Shown: positions 46,644 to 56,188 of the stretch, piece after piece
Layout: every line of letters begins with the position of its first letter
Numbering within the stretch: the stretch's first letter is position 1
NCBI GenBank assembly: GCA_000482145.1
Contig: AUXH01000002.1
Span: 1-64,000 of the forward strand
DNA: 64,000 nt
Source: Strigomonas culicis
Lineage: Eukaryota > Euglenozoa > Kinetoplastea > Trypanosomatida > Trypanosomatidae
Direction: 5' to 3'
Made by a program: the position numbers and the translations under genes
Notes under the pieces: generated by a model
Seen by the model: only the letters and a program-made list of their open reading frames with translations
Databases searched by the model: none
Told to the model about the DNA's origin: nothing

Positions 46644-47092
46644 AGCACGAAGCGACGATCTCCAAAAGGTGCACCGGATGTAAAAAGAACGGAAATAGAC
46701 GATTCGCAACCGTCACAAAGCCAAAGTTGGAATCCTCACTACTTTAGAATAAGAGAAGAAGAGAATGGTTTTGATTAAGAACAATGGGGCCGTTCATTTC
46801 ATTTACTGGTGCAATTGTAACAAGGATGGAGGGGGAAAAAATGCGTCATAGTTCAGACGCAGCTGCACCCACAATTCGGTCCTTTCGCACACATTAGTAG
46901 TTTTTTTTTTTAATTGTATTATCGGCTTCATTTTTTGTTATTATTATATCTTTCTTTCGTCTTAAGAAATAAGCTTCAACAGATGCATCTGCACCTTCTA
47001 TTTGGCTCCTCGTTTCATCTTCGAACATCGAAGCGAAAAGAGAACAACACAGATGGTCAGCGTACGCACGCGTCAGCCCCTGGCGTGCCGCA
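46644..47092. other. Spacer, 449 bp
   Basis: AT-rich with an A/T homopolymer near 46901. Nothing else recognised. Confidence 0.6.
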
Positions 47093-47551
47093 TTACTTGC
47101 CAGCACGCTTCATCAAAATGTAAATATCACTATTATAGTGGATGTCGCGCAAACTGTGCGGCTTACCAATGATCTGCGTGAGCAGGCCGCCGCAGCTAAC
47201 GTGCACCTGGACGCGCATCTCGGCACTATTTTGGTGTACAATTTCGTGGCCGTACACACGGCCGTGCATCGCGTAGTCGCAGTCGTCCAGGCGCGTCTCG
47301 CGGTGGTAGATGCTGTGGTCGTAGTGCTTGCTCGCCGCCTTGCTGGACAGCTCCAGAGAGTTTGCTAGTGTGATGGTGAGCCGCTCGTTGAGTGCCACCG
47401 GAAACTCCTCTGTGTTGATGTCACTCGTGATGGTGAGATTACCATCCTCATTCGTGCACTGGATGCGAGAGACGCGAAGGTACACCGTGCCGTCCGTGTT
47501 GACACCTGTGACCTTAAACGTGTCCTCCAAGATGACGGGGTTGAGTGTCAT
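47093..47551 (-). CDS. RPB8: RNA polymerase subunit RPB8
   Basis: Small OB-fold subunit shared by RNA polymerases I, II and III. The 152-residue product matches the family from end to end: ILEDTFKVTGVNTDGTVYLR, VSRIQCTNEDGNLTITSDIN, EFPVALNERLTITLANSLEL, YAMHGRVYG near residue 99, and VHVSCGGLLTQIIGKPHSLR with the C-terminal SDIYILMKR. The loop after EL is somewhat longer than in the human protein, as is common. Composition is less GC-rich than in genes further left, in line with the gradient toward the strand switch. Start ATG is clear. Confidence 0.94.
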   Translation of the reverse strand: MTLNPVILEDTFKVTGVNTDGTVYLRVSRIQCTNEDGNLTITSDINTEEFPVALNERLTITLANSLELSSKAASKHYDHSIYHRETRLDDCDYAMHGRVYGHEIVHQNSAEMRVQVHVSCGGLLTQIIGKPHSLRDIHYNSDIYILMKRAGK

Positions 47552-47861
47552 GTCAAGTGGGAGGAGAACAAGGGGGGGGGGAAGGAAGGGAGAGAGAGAT
47601 GTAGACGGGGAACTACGGCGATGCGAACGTAGAGCCTACACAGGAGTCTTCTTCTACTGCTTTGACGAAAACGCAAAGGGACCTGCAGAAAAGAATAGGG
47701 GGAAGAGAAGCGGCATGTGACGAAAAAAAAAAAAGAGTACAGAGGCAGAGTAGGGAAAAGAGAGAGAAGAAAGGACGGTCGCCACTTCTTGATGTAATAG
47801 ATATTTGTTGTATTGTATACAGATAACTATATGTATATACATTGTTGTACAGCGGCTGTTC
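47552..47861. other. Spacer, 310 bp
   Basis: Purine-rich (pyrimidine on the coding strand) just beside the RPB8 start, then AT-rich. Nothing else recognised. Confidence 0.6.
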
Positions 47862-48326
47862 TCACCGATACATCTCGGGCGTCATCTTTTCGACGGCGTC
47901 TAGGAGAATGATGTTTCCTTCACTATCCGCCTCCGACATGACCGCATTGATGAAGTTATTGGCCTCCTCAACGGTAAGTGCGTCACCGAGGGTAGTAAGG
48001 AAGTAGCGCAACTCGTGTGGGGTAATGAAGCCCTTGTGATTTGCGTCGAAGCTCAGAAAGGCCTCTTTTGCGTCTTCCGCTGTCACACAACGCTCAAACG
48101 CGAGCTCAAGCGCGGCACAAAACCCGTCAAAACTGCAGGTCTTCCGGCCGTCCGGGTCGGCGGTTGACATGAGAATGTCTAGATCCGCCTCCAGAGGAGT
48201 GGCTCCGCACACGCGAACGAGAAACGGCACATCAGACGTTTGAACACGGCCTATTTTATCCTTGTCGAACGCGTCGAATTGCTTCTGAAAAAAAGCAGTC
48301 TGTAACTCGGTGAAGGAAGGGGGCAT
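47862..48326 (-). CDS. Calmodulin-like EF-hand protein
   Basis: Protein of 154 residues built of four EF-hand-like units, as in calmodulin/centrin. Canonical loop quality is mixed: FDKDKIGRVQTSDVPF (first) and FDANHKGFITPHELRYFL (third) are reasonable. TADPDGRKTCSFDGF (second) and ADSEGNIILLDAV (fourth) have lost several acidic positions, so not all sites need bind calcium. The central linker is helical. It could be a flagellar or signalling calmodulin-like protein; it is not calmodulin itself, which is far more conserved. Moderately AT-rich codon use, like its neighbours near the strand switch. Confidence 0.88.
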   Translation of the reverse strand: MPPSFTELQTAFFQKQFDAFDKDKIGRVQTSDVPFLVRVCGATPLEADLDILMSTADPDGRKTCSFDGFCAALELAFERCVTAEDAKEAFLSFDANHKGFITPHELRYFLTTLGDALTVEEANNFINAVMSEADSEGNIILLDAVEKMTPEMYR

Positions 48327-48539
48327 CCTTGTGAACGTATGTGTTCACGCACAAAGAGAAAGAAAGAAAAAAAGAGAATGCCGGAGAGAAAGAGTGGATG
48401 GGATAAGGAAGCGCGTTTTGCAAACCTCGTAGGCGCACAAGGGGACTGCCACAGATAGCGGTTACCACGAGGAGATACATCCGTACTAAAAAGCAAGTAC
48501 AACAATAACGAATAAGTAAGTAGGTATGTATAGATGCGT

Positions 48540-50399
48540 CTATTCAGAAAAAAGAAGCCAAACGCCACTCGATGTGACGACACCGTTCTGCTGGAGAGGC
48601 TCCAGCTCCTCGTGGAAGTACGCGCGCACACCAGCAGTCGTGTGAAACGCTTCTTCAAAGTGAGTCTCGATGGCGTTTATCGTCCCTTGAACGACGTTAA
48701 GCGGCAAGCGACTTGCGATGGATAGGTCGGAGGGCTTCACCTGGTCCTTGTACACTTGGAGAACAAACGTCTCCACTGCCTCTAACAACAAGCGGTAGGC
48801 GACCACGCCACTCACTACCTTCCTTGCGATGAGGCGCGCGACAAGGGGATCCGTGACGCCCTCGTAGTACCGTGCCCAGTCGAGCGGCGCGGTCACGTCC
48901 CGCTCCATATGGTCGAACACCTCCGCCTCCACGTCCTTCTTGAGGTGCATCAGGCGCGACTTGTCGTTCCAGCGGCCGGCCGTCGTGACGGGCGCGCCGA
49001 CCGATTCCTCTTGCAGCGCGCCCGTCGTCGTCATGAGAAAGGAGCTCGAGAAGAGGTGCGTCATCTGCTCCGACAGGTCCAGCGCGGCGGCCGCCGTCAA
49101 GAGCCCTGCCGGATAGGCCTCCCGCACCGCTTGCAACTGGCGGAACTCCACGAACCCTTCCGCGTAGGGTGCCATCAGGCACAGAAAAGGGAAGGAGAGA
49201 GCGATGTGCGGGGGGAACGGAAGCGTCGGCTCATCGCAGAAGGCAGGCTGCTCCCGGATGTGCTTCACGTGAATCATTTCCAGCAAGGAGCAGAAAGCGC
49301 GCACCGTGTCGTAGGTGTCCTTCTCGAAGCCGGACCTACCCAGCACGCGGATCATGCGGTCGTAGAAGGCGTCATTGGTCGTGTGATCCGTCTCATTGAC
49401 GCGCATGTGCCGCATCATCTCTCCGCAGTGACGCTCCAAGCTTGACACTAACTCGCATACGTACCCAAAAAAGTTGGGCACATCCGCGTAGATTTCGCTA
49501 TCGATGGCTGCTGTGACAAACGAGCGCAGTTCGCGGAAGACCTCAATGAGGTCGTTCTCGCTCATCTGGCCGGCATGCACCACGTACCCAAAGAACTCAC
49601 GGTCTAATGCACACTTGTTGTTCCTCAGAAGCACGGGAAGGATGTTCGACACAAACTCAACGATGTTTCTCTTGCGCTTCACCTCCGTCGACACCATCTC
49701 TGCGGAGGTCTCGTCAACAATGCGGTAGCAGTCAAGCAGCTCCCACAGCGCCAGTTGTGCCATGAAACCCGGGTTTGGGCCAACGACGGGGCGAGACGTG
49801 CGGACGAACGAAAGAATGTCATCCCGCGGAAGACCCGTCTTCTTCATGAGGTACGCAATGACCGCCGAGGCGGAGCGGCTGACGCCGACCATGCAATGCA
49901 CGCCCACGTTGTGTAGATCGGCCTCCGACCCTTCAAGGATTTCTCGATTCTGGAACACCATTTCCAGCAGGGAGCATAATTCGGGAAAGTGCACACCAAT
50001 GTCGTACGAAGGCACGTCTAGAGCAGGGATGGTGCGTATGAAGACCTTCCGCTCATTGGCGGTCGGTGGGAGCGGTTTGGAAGTGTACGCGTTCAGCTCC
50101 GCTGCAAACACCTCGACACTCTCTATCCTTCGCGTCTTCGACACGCCATCCACAATTTGATGCATCTTGAATGGTGCCACATAATCCGCCCCGCACAGAT
50201 TAACGACGAGCGAAATGCCTCTTTTTATGCAGTTCTCTCTGTCAGATAGCAATTCTTCACAGGTGAGCAGCAAACCAGGGACAATTTCACTGATGCACTT
50301 CCATGGAAGCAGCTGGTCGCTCGCGGCCGTTGTTTTATCGCCGGGAAAAAGCAAATCACCCCTTTCCCAGCGAATATGCTCATACCATGAGTTCTCCAT
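48540..50399 (-). CDS. Dual-specificity protein phosphatase with long C-terminal extension
   Basis: Cysteine-based protein phosphatase of 619 residues. The catalytic domain spans about residues 35-225: the general-acid Asp is probably in TIPALDVPSYD (about 131), and the signature loop is HCMVGVSRSASAVIAYLMKK (about 167), a perfect HCxxGxxRS P-loop, followed by FVRTSRPVVGPNPGFMAQLA, typical of DSPs. The remaining ~390 residues are helical and match no domain I recognise (for example NIVEFVSNILPVLLRNNKCA and CGEMMRHMRVNETDHTTNDA). No membrane segment. All key residues are intact, so it should be active. GC content rises from the 5' to the 3' end of the gene. Confidence 0.9.
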   Translation of the reverse strand: MENSWYEHIRWERGDLLFPGDKTTAASDQLLPWKCISEIVPGLLLTCEELLSDRENCIKRGISLVVNLCGADYVAPFKMHQIVDGVSKTRRIESVEVFAAELNAYTSKPLPPTANERKVFIRTIPALDVPSYDIGVHFPELCSLLEMVFQNREILEGSEADLHNVGVHCMVGVSRSASAVIAYLMKKTGLPRDDILSFVRTSRPVVGPNPGFMAQLALWELLDCYRIVDETSAEMVSTEVKRKRNIVEFVSNILPVLLRNNKCALDREFFGYVVHAGQMSENDLIEVFRELRSFVTAAIDSEIYADVPNFFGYVCELVSSLERHCGEMMRHMRVNETDHTTNDAFYDRMIRVLGRSGFEKDTYDTVRAFCSLLEMIHVKHIREQPAFCDEPTLPFPPHIALSFPFLCLMAPYAEGFVEFRQLQAVREAYPAGLLTAAAALDLSEQMTHLFSSSFLMTTTGALQEESVGAPVTTAGRWNDKSRLMHLKKDVEAEVFDHMERDVTAPLDWARYYEGVTDPLVARLIARKVVSGVVAYRLLLEAVETFVLQVYKDQVKPSDLSIASRLPLNVVQGTINAIETHFEEAFHTTAGVRAYFHEELEPLQQNGVVTSSGVWLLFSE

Positions 50400-50709
50400 C
50401 TTGCCAGAAAAGGAAAATGAAAAAAGGAATAAGAAAAAAAAATAAGACCTATTAATAGTAAGTTGTATTATGTATATGTATACAGGGTATATATGATGTT
50501 GCTATACGAAAGCGAAAAAAAAAAGAAGCAAATAAAAAAGAGAGAATAATTAATAGTGGCCTCAACGAGAAAAATCATACTTTCCAATGATACATGCATA
50601 TACACACATATATATAATAAAACAGTAAGTATGTTCAACAGACATTATACAACAAGTATATGAGCAAAAAGTGTGATCCGGGACAACGGAGTGAAGAAAC
50701 AGGAGAACG
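50400..50709. other. Spacer, 310 bp
   Basis: Strongly AT-rich with several TA-repeat patches (50460-50490, 50600-50620). Nothing else recognised. Confidence 0.6.
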
Positions 50710-52287
50710 TTAGTGAGAAGGTTCGTCGCTTTTAATCCATCCTAACACATTTTTTGTAACCCTTGAAGCTGCATTCTGGTTTTCTTTATTCATCATGGTT
50801 CGCAGACCAAAACTCTCCATGGACCGTTTTCTGTCATGGAACTGCATTTTTTTCAATACATGTCGCGCTTCTAACTGATCTGTAGGCAGCACGTCAGAGT
50901 GAATGCCTCTTTCGGCCAAGGACTGTGTTACTCTACGCGGTTTCGGGGGGTATTGAATCAAATTGCTGAAAGCAAAAAGCGGATCATTGAAGTCCTTCAG
51001 CAGCGCCTGCAGTGCCAGTTGGTGACTGTCTTGAACATACAGAGTGGCATCGTGATTCAAATTTCGCGCAACGTTGTCGAGGCCGTATGGATCCTTGATG
51101 CAGAACTCGAAAAAAGGAGGTCTCATCGTCACGTTGGGACCCTTGTCCCAGTTCATGGTTGTTTTCTGCAGATCCATGTTGCTGGTGCACACAACAGAGT
51201 CCTTGTAATTAAAAACAGAACCGTAGTACTCCAAGAAGAGGGCGAAAAGGTAGCCCACTTCTTTGGACTTGTTTTCCTCAAGACCAGGAAGCGGTAGGTA
51301 TTGAGGAATAATATCAAGTGTCTGTATTTCTTCCGTATTACACAGTGAGTTTAACGGAGGTATTTTTCCCACAAGAGCGAGGAAATGAATCATCATTACT
51401 GTCAGTGCGTAGGACGCGAGCAGTCCATCAATAGAATTGATGATGCCACTCGAGCGGCCCCATTTTTTGATTGCGAGAAGTAAATGTCGAGAGTACGGAT
51501 AGGTCAACAGTGCTCTTCTAAATAGGTACGAATTACGCAACCCTGTGGACGAGAGGCAAACGTCAAATGGGAAACGAAATAATTCTGGACCGTGTCGAAC
51601 GTCAACTGGTATCCTAATAGGAATCTCGACATTATCGTGATATTTCATGTGGGTGAGAGCATACATAAGTGAGGAGGTAGAGTTAAATGTGATTGTAGCT
51701 ACTTGGTGCGAGTTGTTCCATTCCACTTCGACGGCATCGAAATTCTCGCGCAGTCGTGTTTCAAATTCGATTGCTTCGTTTTGATCAAGCGCCCGGATAA
51801 ATTGAAACACACCATCTTTTGCTAAATTGTGAAGAGGGGTCCCTGGAAGTGCCTTGCTGAGACGATCCACTTTTACTACAGGAACACGAGCCCTCGGCAG
51901 CGCGCTGGAGCGAAATCCAATTCGTCGTAGCTCTTTAGACAAGCGTCGAATAATAATGCCTGCCTCTTCGAAGTCGGGCTCCACATCTAATATACCAACG
52001 AAATCGACGTCACCACCTACCTCAAACAAGCCTAATGTCACCAGGCCTCCGAAAATATAGATACTTGCATCGTGCCCTATCGACTGGATTGCAAACTCCA
52101 ATTGCTCTCGCGCGACACAGCACTCATCAAATGCTTGCTTTCCAGTATCACACGATTGTGCGTATTGCACGATGACATTGCCTAATGTGTCCCAGCGCTG
52201 ATCTGTTGGTTGGGGAAGAATGGACTTCCACGAGGCCGTAAAGAATCTAGCACAATTTATCTTTCTGCATGTGAGAAAACGCCTCAT
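50710..52287 (-). CDS. RET2: Mitochondrial terminal uridylyltransferase, RET2-like
   Basis: Nucleotidyltransferase of 525 residues with a likely mitochondrial presequence (MRRFLTCRKINCARFFTASW). The catalytic palm carries FGGLVTLGLFEVGGDVDF, whose Asp93 and Asp95 are the metal ligands; the third Asp is in FRFPFDVCLSS (Asp242). Between these, residues ~141-236 form an inserted middle domain as in RET2, the editosome TUTase that adds U during insertion editing. LAIKKWGRSSGIINSIDGLL and YALTVMMIHFLALVGKIPP belong to the central domain. RET1 is about twice as long, and MEAT1 and TUT4 lack this middle domain, which favours RET2. Codon use is strikingly AT-rich compared with genes left of 47 kb. 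Confidence 0.8.
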   Translation of the reverse strand: MRRFLTCRKINCARFFTASWKSILPQPTDQRWDTLGNVIVQYAQSCDTGKQAFDECCVAREQLEFAIQSIGHDASIYIFGGLVTLGLFEVGGDVDFVGILDVEPDFEEAGIIIRRLSKELRRIGFRSSALPRARVPVVKVDRLSKALPGTPLHNLAKDGVFQFIRALDQNEAIEFETRLRENFDAVEVEWNNSHQVATITFNSTSSLMYALTHMKYHDNVEIPIRIPVDVRHGPELFRFPFDVCLSSTGLRNSYLFRRALLTYPYSRHLLLAIKKWGRSSGIINSIDGLLASYALTVMMIHFLALVGKIPPLNSLCNTEEIQTLDIIPQYLPLPGLEENKSKEVGYLFALFLEYYGSVFNYKDSVVCTSNMDLQKTTMNWDKGPNVTMRPPFFEFCIKDPYGLDNVARNLNHDATLYVQDSHQLALQALLKDFNDPLFAFSNLIQYPPKPRRVTQSLAERGIHSDVLPTDQLEARHVLKKMQFHDRKRSMESFGLRTMMNKENQNAASRVTKNVLGWIKSDEPSH

Positions 52288-52829
52288 TAATTAGCCAGTG
52301 ATTATGTGAAATGTTGCGGAGTGATAATTTTGAGAGTAAAAGATGCTCACACGCAACTTACCTTAGTGAAACCACGACGATAATAATATGAATTTATAAA
52401 TATATATCGTTGTGAGTGGGAGCTAATGTATGTGTGTTAAGAAATATATAGTATTTCTATATTATGCTTACGAGATAACAAGAGCGATATTAATCAGTAC
52501 GTATATTAAAAGAGAACCATACAAACAGAATAAGGAGCAATTTAAGCGGACACAAAGAGCAGCAGCATTATGATGACACAAAATCAAAAGTGTAAATACC
52601 ACAACAAATTTATAAAAGAAGAAGAATACATATAGTCCATCGAAACAACTCTTTTTTTTTTGTTGTTGTTGTTGTTATGTTTTTTTTTTTCCGAATCTAT
52701 GCAATCATATCTATGGGAAAAAATGAAGTAATATGCATATATGAGTTTAGTTAAATAATAACAACTATCATCAAACTGAAAAAAAAAAAAACACTCGATT
52801 GTATATTTTTACACAGCTTTGTATGTAAA
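52288..52829. other. Spacer, 542 bp
   Basis: Very AT-rich, with (TTG)n and T-runs around 52651-52691. Nothing else recognised. Confidence 0.6.
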
Positions 52830-53516
52830 TTACAATTGGTTTTTAATTGATTCCAATTGTTTGATAGTCGAATAATAGTTTCCACCTAGTGTTTTGTTGC
52901 AAAACTCCTCATCCTTTATATCTTTTCCATAAAAAATGGGCGGTGTAGTACCTTCATTTTGTTCATTGCTAAACAATGTATCGAAGAAATAACTGCGTCT
53001 ACTGTTTAAGAATTCCTTCGTGACTTCTGTGTGTGTGAATTTCTTATCATCCTCCCCCACCGTTTCTAAAAAAGCCTCCATTAAAAGATTTGCGGTTGTC
53101 ACGTTGTTTTTACTGCTAAAATGTAGAAGTTTAGCGTGTTTTTCTACTTCCGGTGTCTCCGTTGCCTCCTGCACTGGGTTTACTCTCACAACGCGGTTAT
53201 TGAGGGCTTCGTAGGCAGTCTCACTATAACGACTTTCATTCACTTGATTAACGCTCGCATTTTCATCGTTAAAAAGTGCGGTTCGCACTCTAGAAGTGTC
53301 ACTTTGGTCAGCAGAAATGTCAATTGTTGTATTAACATCGTATTTTGGTGTGTACGATGTGAAGTATTGCCTCTTCTGAAACACGTCAGCGGATGTCAGA
53401 AACAAGCTGCTTTTAGGAGGCGAATCTACAGGACTTTTTTCAGACTTTTTATCGGTATCGGCCTTTTGGTTTTGACCATCATGGCCCAAGTTTTTGTAAT
53501 ACAAGTCGGCCAGCAT
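52830..53516 (-). CDS. AT-rich hypothetical protein next to the strand switch
   Basis: Unrecognised 228-residue hydrophilic protein, the first gene of the minus-strand unit. It is rich in Asn, Ser, Thr, Asp, Glu and Lys (for example NTTIDISADQSDTSRVRTAL and KDIKDEEFCNKTLGGNYYST) and has no membrane segment or known motif. Composition is among the most AT-rich in the window. The ATG at 53516 (MLADLYYKNLGHDG) follows an acceptor-like TGTGTATCTTTAG; the frame continues upstream only with non-ATG starts. It could be a fast-evolving or lineage-specific gene. Confidence 0.65.
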   Translation of the reverse strand: MLADLYYKNLGHDGQNQKADTDKKSEKSPVDSPPKSSLFLTSADVFQKRQYFTSYTPKYDVNTTIDISADQSDTSRVRTALFNDENASVNQVNESRYSETAYEALNNRVVRVNPVQEATETPEVEKHAKLLHFSSKNNVTTANLLMEAFLETVGEDDKKFTHTEVTKEFLNSRRSYFFDTLFSNEQNEGTTPPIFYGKDIKDEEFCNKTLGGNYYSTIKQLESIKNQL

Positions 53517-54787
53517 CGTGGCACGTGCTAAAGATACACAATATACAAGATGAACTAGGTCAGATAGTCTCCTAAATGATGATGCAGCTGTCACTATTCC
53601 AAAGAAACGGTGTGATAATTGAGGAAGTTGATTTAAGAAAAATGAAAAGTAAAAAGAAGTAATACACAAAGTTGGCACTAGAAAAAAAAATGGAAAGAGA
53701 AACGGAGTACAGGAAAGATATATAATAATAATAAGAAAAATAACAATAATATTGAAAAAAAACGGAAATAAGGTAAAAGGATACCTTTGTTTTACTATGT
53801 AAATGCATTGGGCAGACAGTTAAATAATAATAAAAGAAAAGGGCATATTATACGAGCAGAAAACCCTGTGCGCCTAAATATGCATGTATTAATAGTGATA
53901 CATAATTAACCAGCGTAATAGTAAAAATTGAAGGAGTGGGAATTAAGAAAAGAACAACAAGCACGCAAATAAAAACACGCCGCCAAAACATAAATGAGGA
54001 AATAGGGAAACGTCCATCAAATACCCAACCAAAGCGAATTCACCTAGATGAGTCAAAAGAACAATGCCCAAACAAGGAGGAAACGATGCGCCAAATCAAG
54101 GACGCCGGGAGAACGGGGAGGCGCCCGACGCCGCGAGCGAACAAATGAAGGGTGCCAATGACAACGCCCGCGCAATCGAACGCCTCGAAAACAAGCCCTT
54201 GGGTATAGCACGGTTCCAAAAGCCGGGGCCGCCCCGGCCCGCTGGGGGGGGCCGGCCGCCCCCCACACGCCCCGCCGCCTTGCGCAGGCGGCGACCTTAA
54301 AAGCGAAGGGTGACATTCCCCCCACGCGCCACGGCTTTGGATTCGAGGCCGCCAGGGGGCGGCGCCCCCGCGTTGTGGTGGGCCCTGGTGGCCCCCGGAT
54401 TTTTTTTGTTTTGGCGGGGGCGGGGCGCCGGCTGGGCCAGCGCCACCGCCCGGGCGACCCCGGCGCCTCGGGGGGCGCTGACGCCTTTTCCACAAAGCCC
54501 CCCCCCCCCTGCGCGTTTGGCCAGTGCGCGCCCGCCCTTTATAGGGAAAGCAAACAATTCGCGTTACATCACTTTTTCTTTTTAATACAATGATGTCGTT
54601 TTGGTTGGTCTCCGTTCCGTGTGTGCGTGTTGTTCATCATTTCTCCTCCCCATTACCCTGTCTTATTTCGGAGTGTGGAGTTGCTGATGTCACTATTATT
54701 ATTATAGTTTTCATTATTAATAATAGTTTTTTTTAGTCGTTTTTTGCATTATATTTAGTTGCGTTGAAAATAGTTTGCTCCTCTTGA
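53517..54787. promoter_or_regulatory. Divergent strand-switch region, expected bidirectional Pol II start
   Basis: Genes run away from this 1.27-kb stretch on both sides: 31 on the minus strand to the left, 5 on the plus strand to the right. In trypanosomatids such divergent switch regions are where polycistronic transcription begins, usually with variant histones and no classical TATA promoter. The flanks are very AT-rich (A-rich on the left, T-rich at 54700-54780, each giving pyrimidine tracts on its coding strand). The centre is an abrupt GC-rich island (about 54100-54550). No tRNA or 5S gene recognised. Confidence 0.8.
54100..54550. other. GC-rich, hairpin-prone island inside the strand switch
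   Basis: Sequence composition jumps from AT-rich to almost pure G/C. Palindromic segments include CCGGGG..CCCCGG (54223-54237), a G8 run followed by CCGGCCG and six C (54244-54264), GCCGCCT-TGCGC-AGGCGGC (54274-54292) and a GGGGGC-GGC-GCCCCC stem near 54355-54370, plus a C13 run near 54499. Overlapping open frames on both strands have no credible protein pattern. A 7-bp direct repeat CAAACAA lies at both ends (54069-54075 and 54551-54557), which could be a target-site duplication or chance. Confidence 0.7.
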
Positions 54788-56017
54788 ATGAAAGGTGAAC
54801 AATTTGAAGATGTGGCGGCTTTGGTGCAGCAGAAGTTTGTTGATCGGCTGCTAAAGCACAAAGAGGACCATCCGCAAGTCATTATTTCACCGACTATGAA
54901 GAACACGCTGGGGTCTGCCAAGCATGATGTTGCAAAGAGATTCATCTTGTTGCGCTTGCGTACTCCAAGTGGTAGTTTGATAGTTTACATTGTGGGTGTA
55001 CTTTTTCGAGAATATATACTGGAGCATTGTGGCATACTCATCCCGTTAGTAACATTGCACGGTTTTGTTTCACAGGAAGTCAACGCCAGTGGGGATCTTG
55101 ATATGTGGTTCAAAGCTCTTGATTTTCTTAGAAATGCAAAAGTTGATCTATACAGCAAGAGTATATTTGTGCACGCTGAGGATACACATTTTATGTTTGA
55201 CAAAAATGCTTGTATTTACTCCATTTTACATCAATGCTTTGTGGATTTGGCGTTGCGGGCATATCCTGAAAAACTTGTGGTGTCCGATGCTTTTGAAAAT
55301 CTATACGAAGAAATTAAAACGAGCACTTTTCGTATGAATACAGATCTGCAGTCATGCAGTGGCGGGAAAAGGGAGACTTTGAACTCCATTTTTTTTCTAC
55401 GTGCGCACGAAAAATTTGGGATTGCCGTTTTCCTTGCCTTCAAATACTGTTGCAGCACTTTTTTTAGTTCATGTGAAACATCTCGTACTACGATATCTCT
55501 CAGTGTGGAGATACTACAAAACTGTTTTTACACCTTGTTGAATACACTTGTAATTCGCAATGTGAGCAATGTGCGTCTTGATAAGGGTCTTGATGCATGT
55601 ATGGAAGTGCTCTCTAATTTTATAAAGAAAAGTGAAACCAAAAAAGATGACCATGATGTTGCCCATGTAGAGTGTGGAACAATTGTGTCATTTCTGCACA
55701 TAGATTGTATCACACCTACTGACACACCAGTTAGGATGCCTTGTAAAGAACGCACTTTTGACAAATGTAATACAACATTTCTCTTATCTTCGTTATCGAA
55801 AAAAATTGATGACTTATCAACTGAAGAAACAGTGACGGATTCTTCCCCACAAGGCTCATGGACATATAGACCGATGACGGCTTCTCAGTATCGTGTGGAG
55901 CATATCGTTCTCCCTCCTGACACAGAAACAGAGAAGATTGATAATTATTTAATTTTTTCTTCAAGTGATTTAATGCAACGTAAAAGAGTTATCAGCGGCT
56001 TGTTTGACGAATACTAA
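54788..56017 (+). CDS. AT-rich conserved hypothetical protein
   Basis: Unrecognised 409-residue protein, the first gene of the plus-strand unit. The N-terminal half is predicted helical with hydrophobic cores (VAALVQQKFVDRLLKHKEDH, LIVYIVGVLFREYILEHCGI, IPLVTLHGFVSQEV). A Cys-rich helix lies near residue 225 (VFLAFKYCCSTFFSSCETSR). The C-terminus is polar (YLIFSSSDLMQRKRVISGLF). Despite hydrophobic stretches no clear signal or transmembrane set is seen. Codon use is extremely AT-rich, like the gene on the other side of the switch. The start ATG follows T-rich tracts with TTTAG acceptors. The 3' flank contains CATAGAAA at 56050. Confidence 0.7.
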   Translation: MKGEQFEDVAALVQQKFVDRLLKHKEDHPQVIISPTMKNTLGSAKHDVAKRFILLRLRTPSGSLIVYIVGVLFREYILEHCGILIPLVTLHGFVSQEVNASGDLDMWFKALDFLRNAKVDLYSKSIFVHAEDTHFMFDKNACIYSILHQCFVDLALRAYPEKLVVSDAFENLYEEIKTSTFRMNTDLQSCSGGKRETLNSIFFLRAHEKFGIAVFLAFKYCCSTFFSSCETSRTTISLSVEILQNCFYTLLNTLVIRNVSNVRLDKGLDACMEVLSNFIKKSETKKDDHDVAHVECGTIVSFLHIDCITPTDTPVRMPCKERTFDKCNTTFLLSSLSKKIDDLSTEETVTDSSPQGSWTYRPMTASQYRVEHIVLPPDTETEKIDNYLIFSSSDLMQRKRVISGLFDEY

Positions 56018-56133
56018 TACTACTTTTCATTTCTGTTTCGTCCTGATACCATAGAAAGAAATATATTATTAATGCACAAAAAAATAGGTACTCGTTTGCA
56101 CATCAATTATTGGGTGCATATATTTGACCGGAA

Positions 56134-56134
56134 A

Positions 56135-56184
<50 letters not shown>
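56134..56184. repeat. (CA)n microsatellite, about 50 bp
   Basis: Nearly perfect CA array, the longest simple repeat in the window, in the 3' flank of the first plus-strand gene. Confidence 0.95.

Positions 56185-56188
<4 letters not shown>

Noticed and set aside
54200..54235. tRNA B-box-like GGTTCC near the island
   Set aside because: No matching A box, acceptor stem or cloverleaf around it.
54040..54557. Several overlapping open frames in the GC island
   Set aside because: They are open only because stop codons are rare in G/C-rich DNA; translations are Pro/Gly/Arg/Ala-rich with no family pattern, in several frames and both strands.
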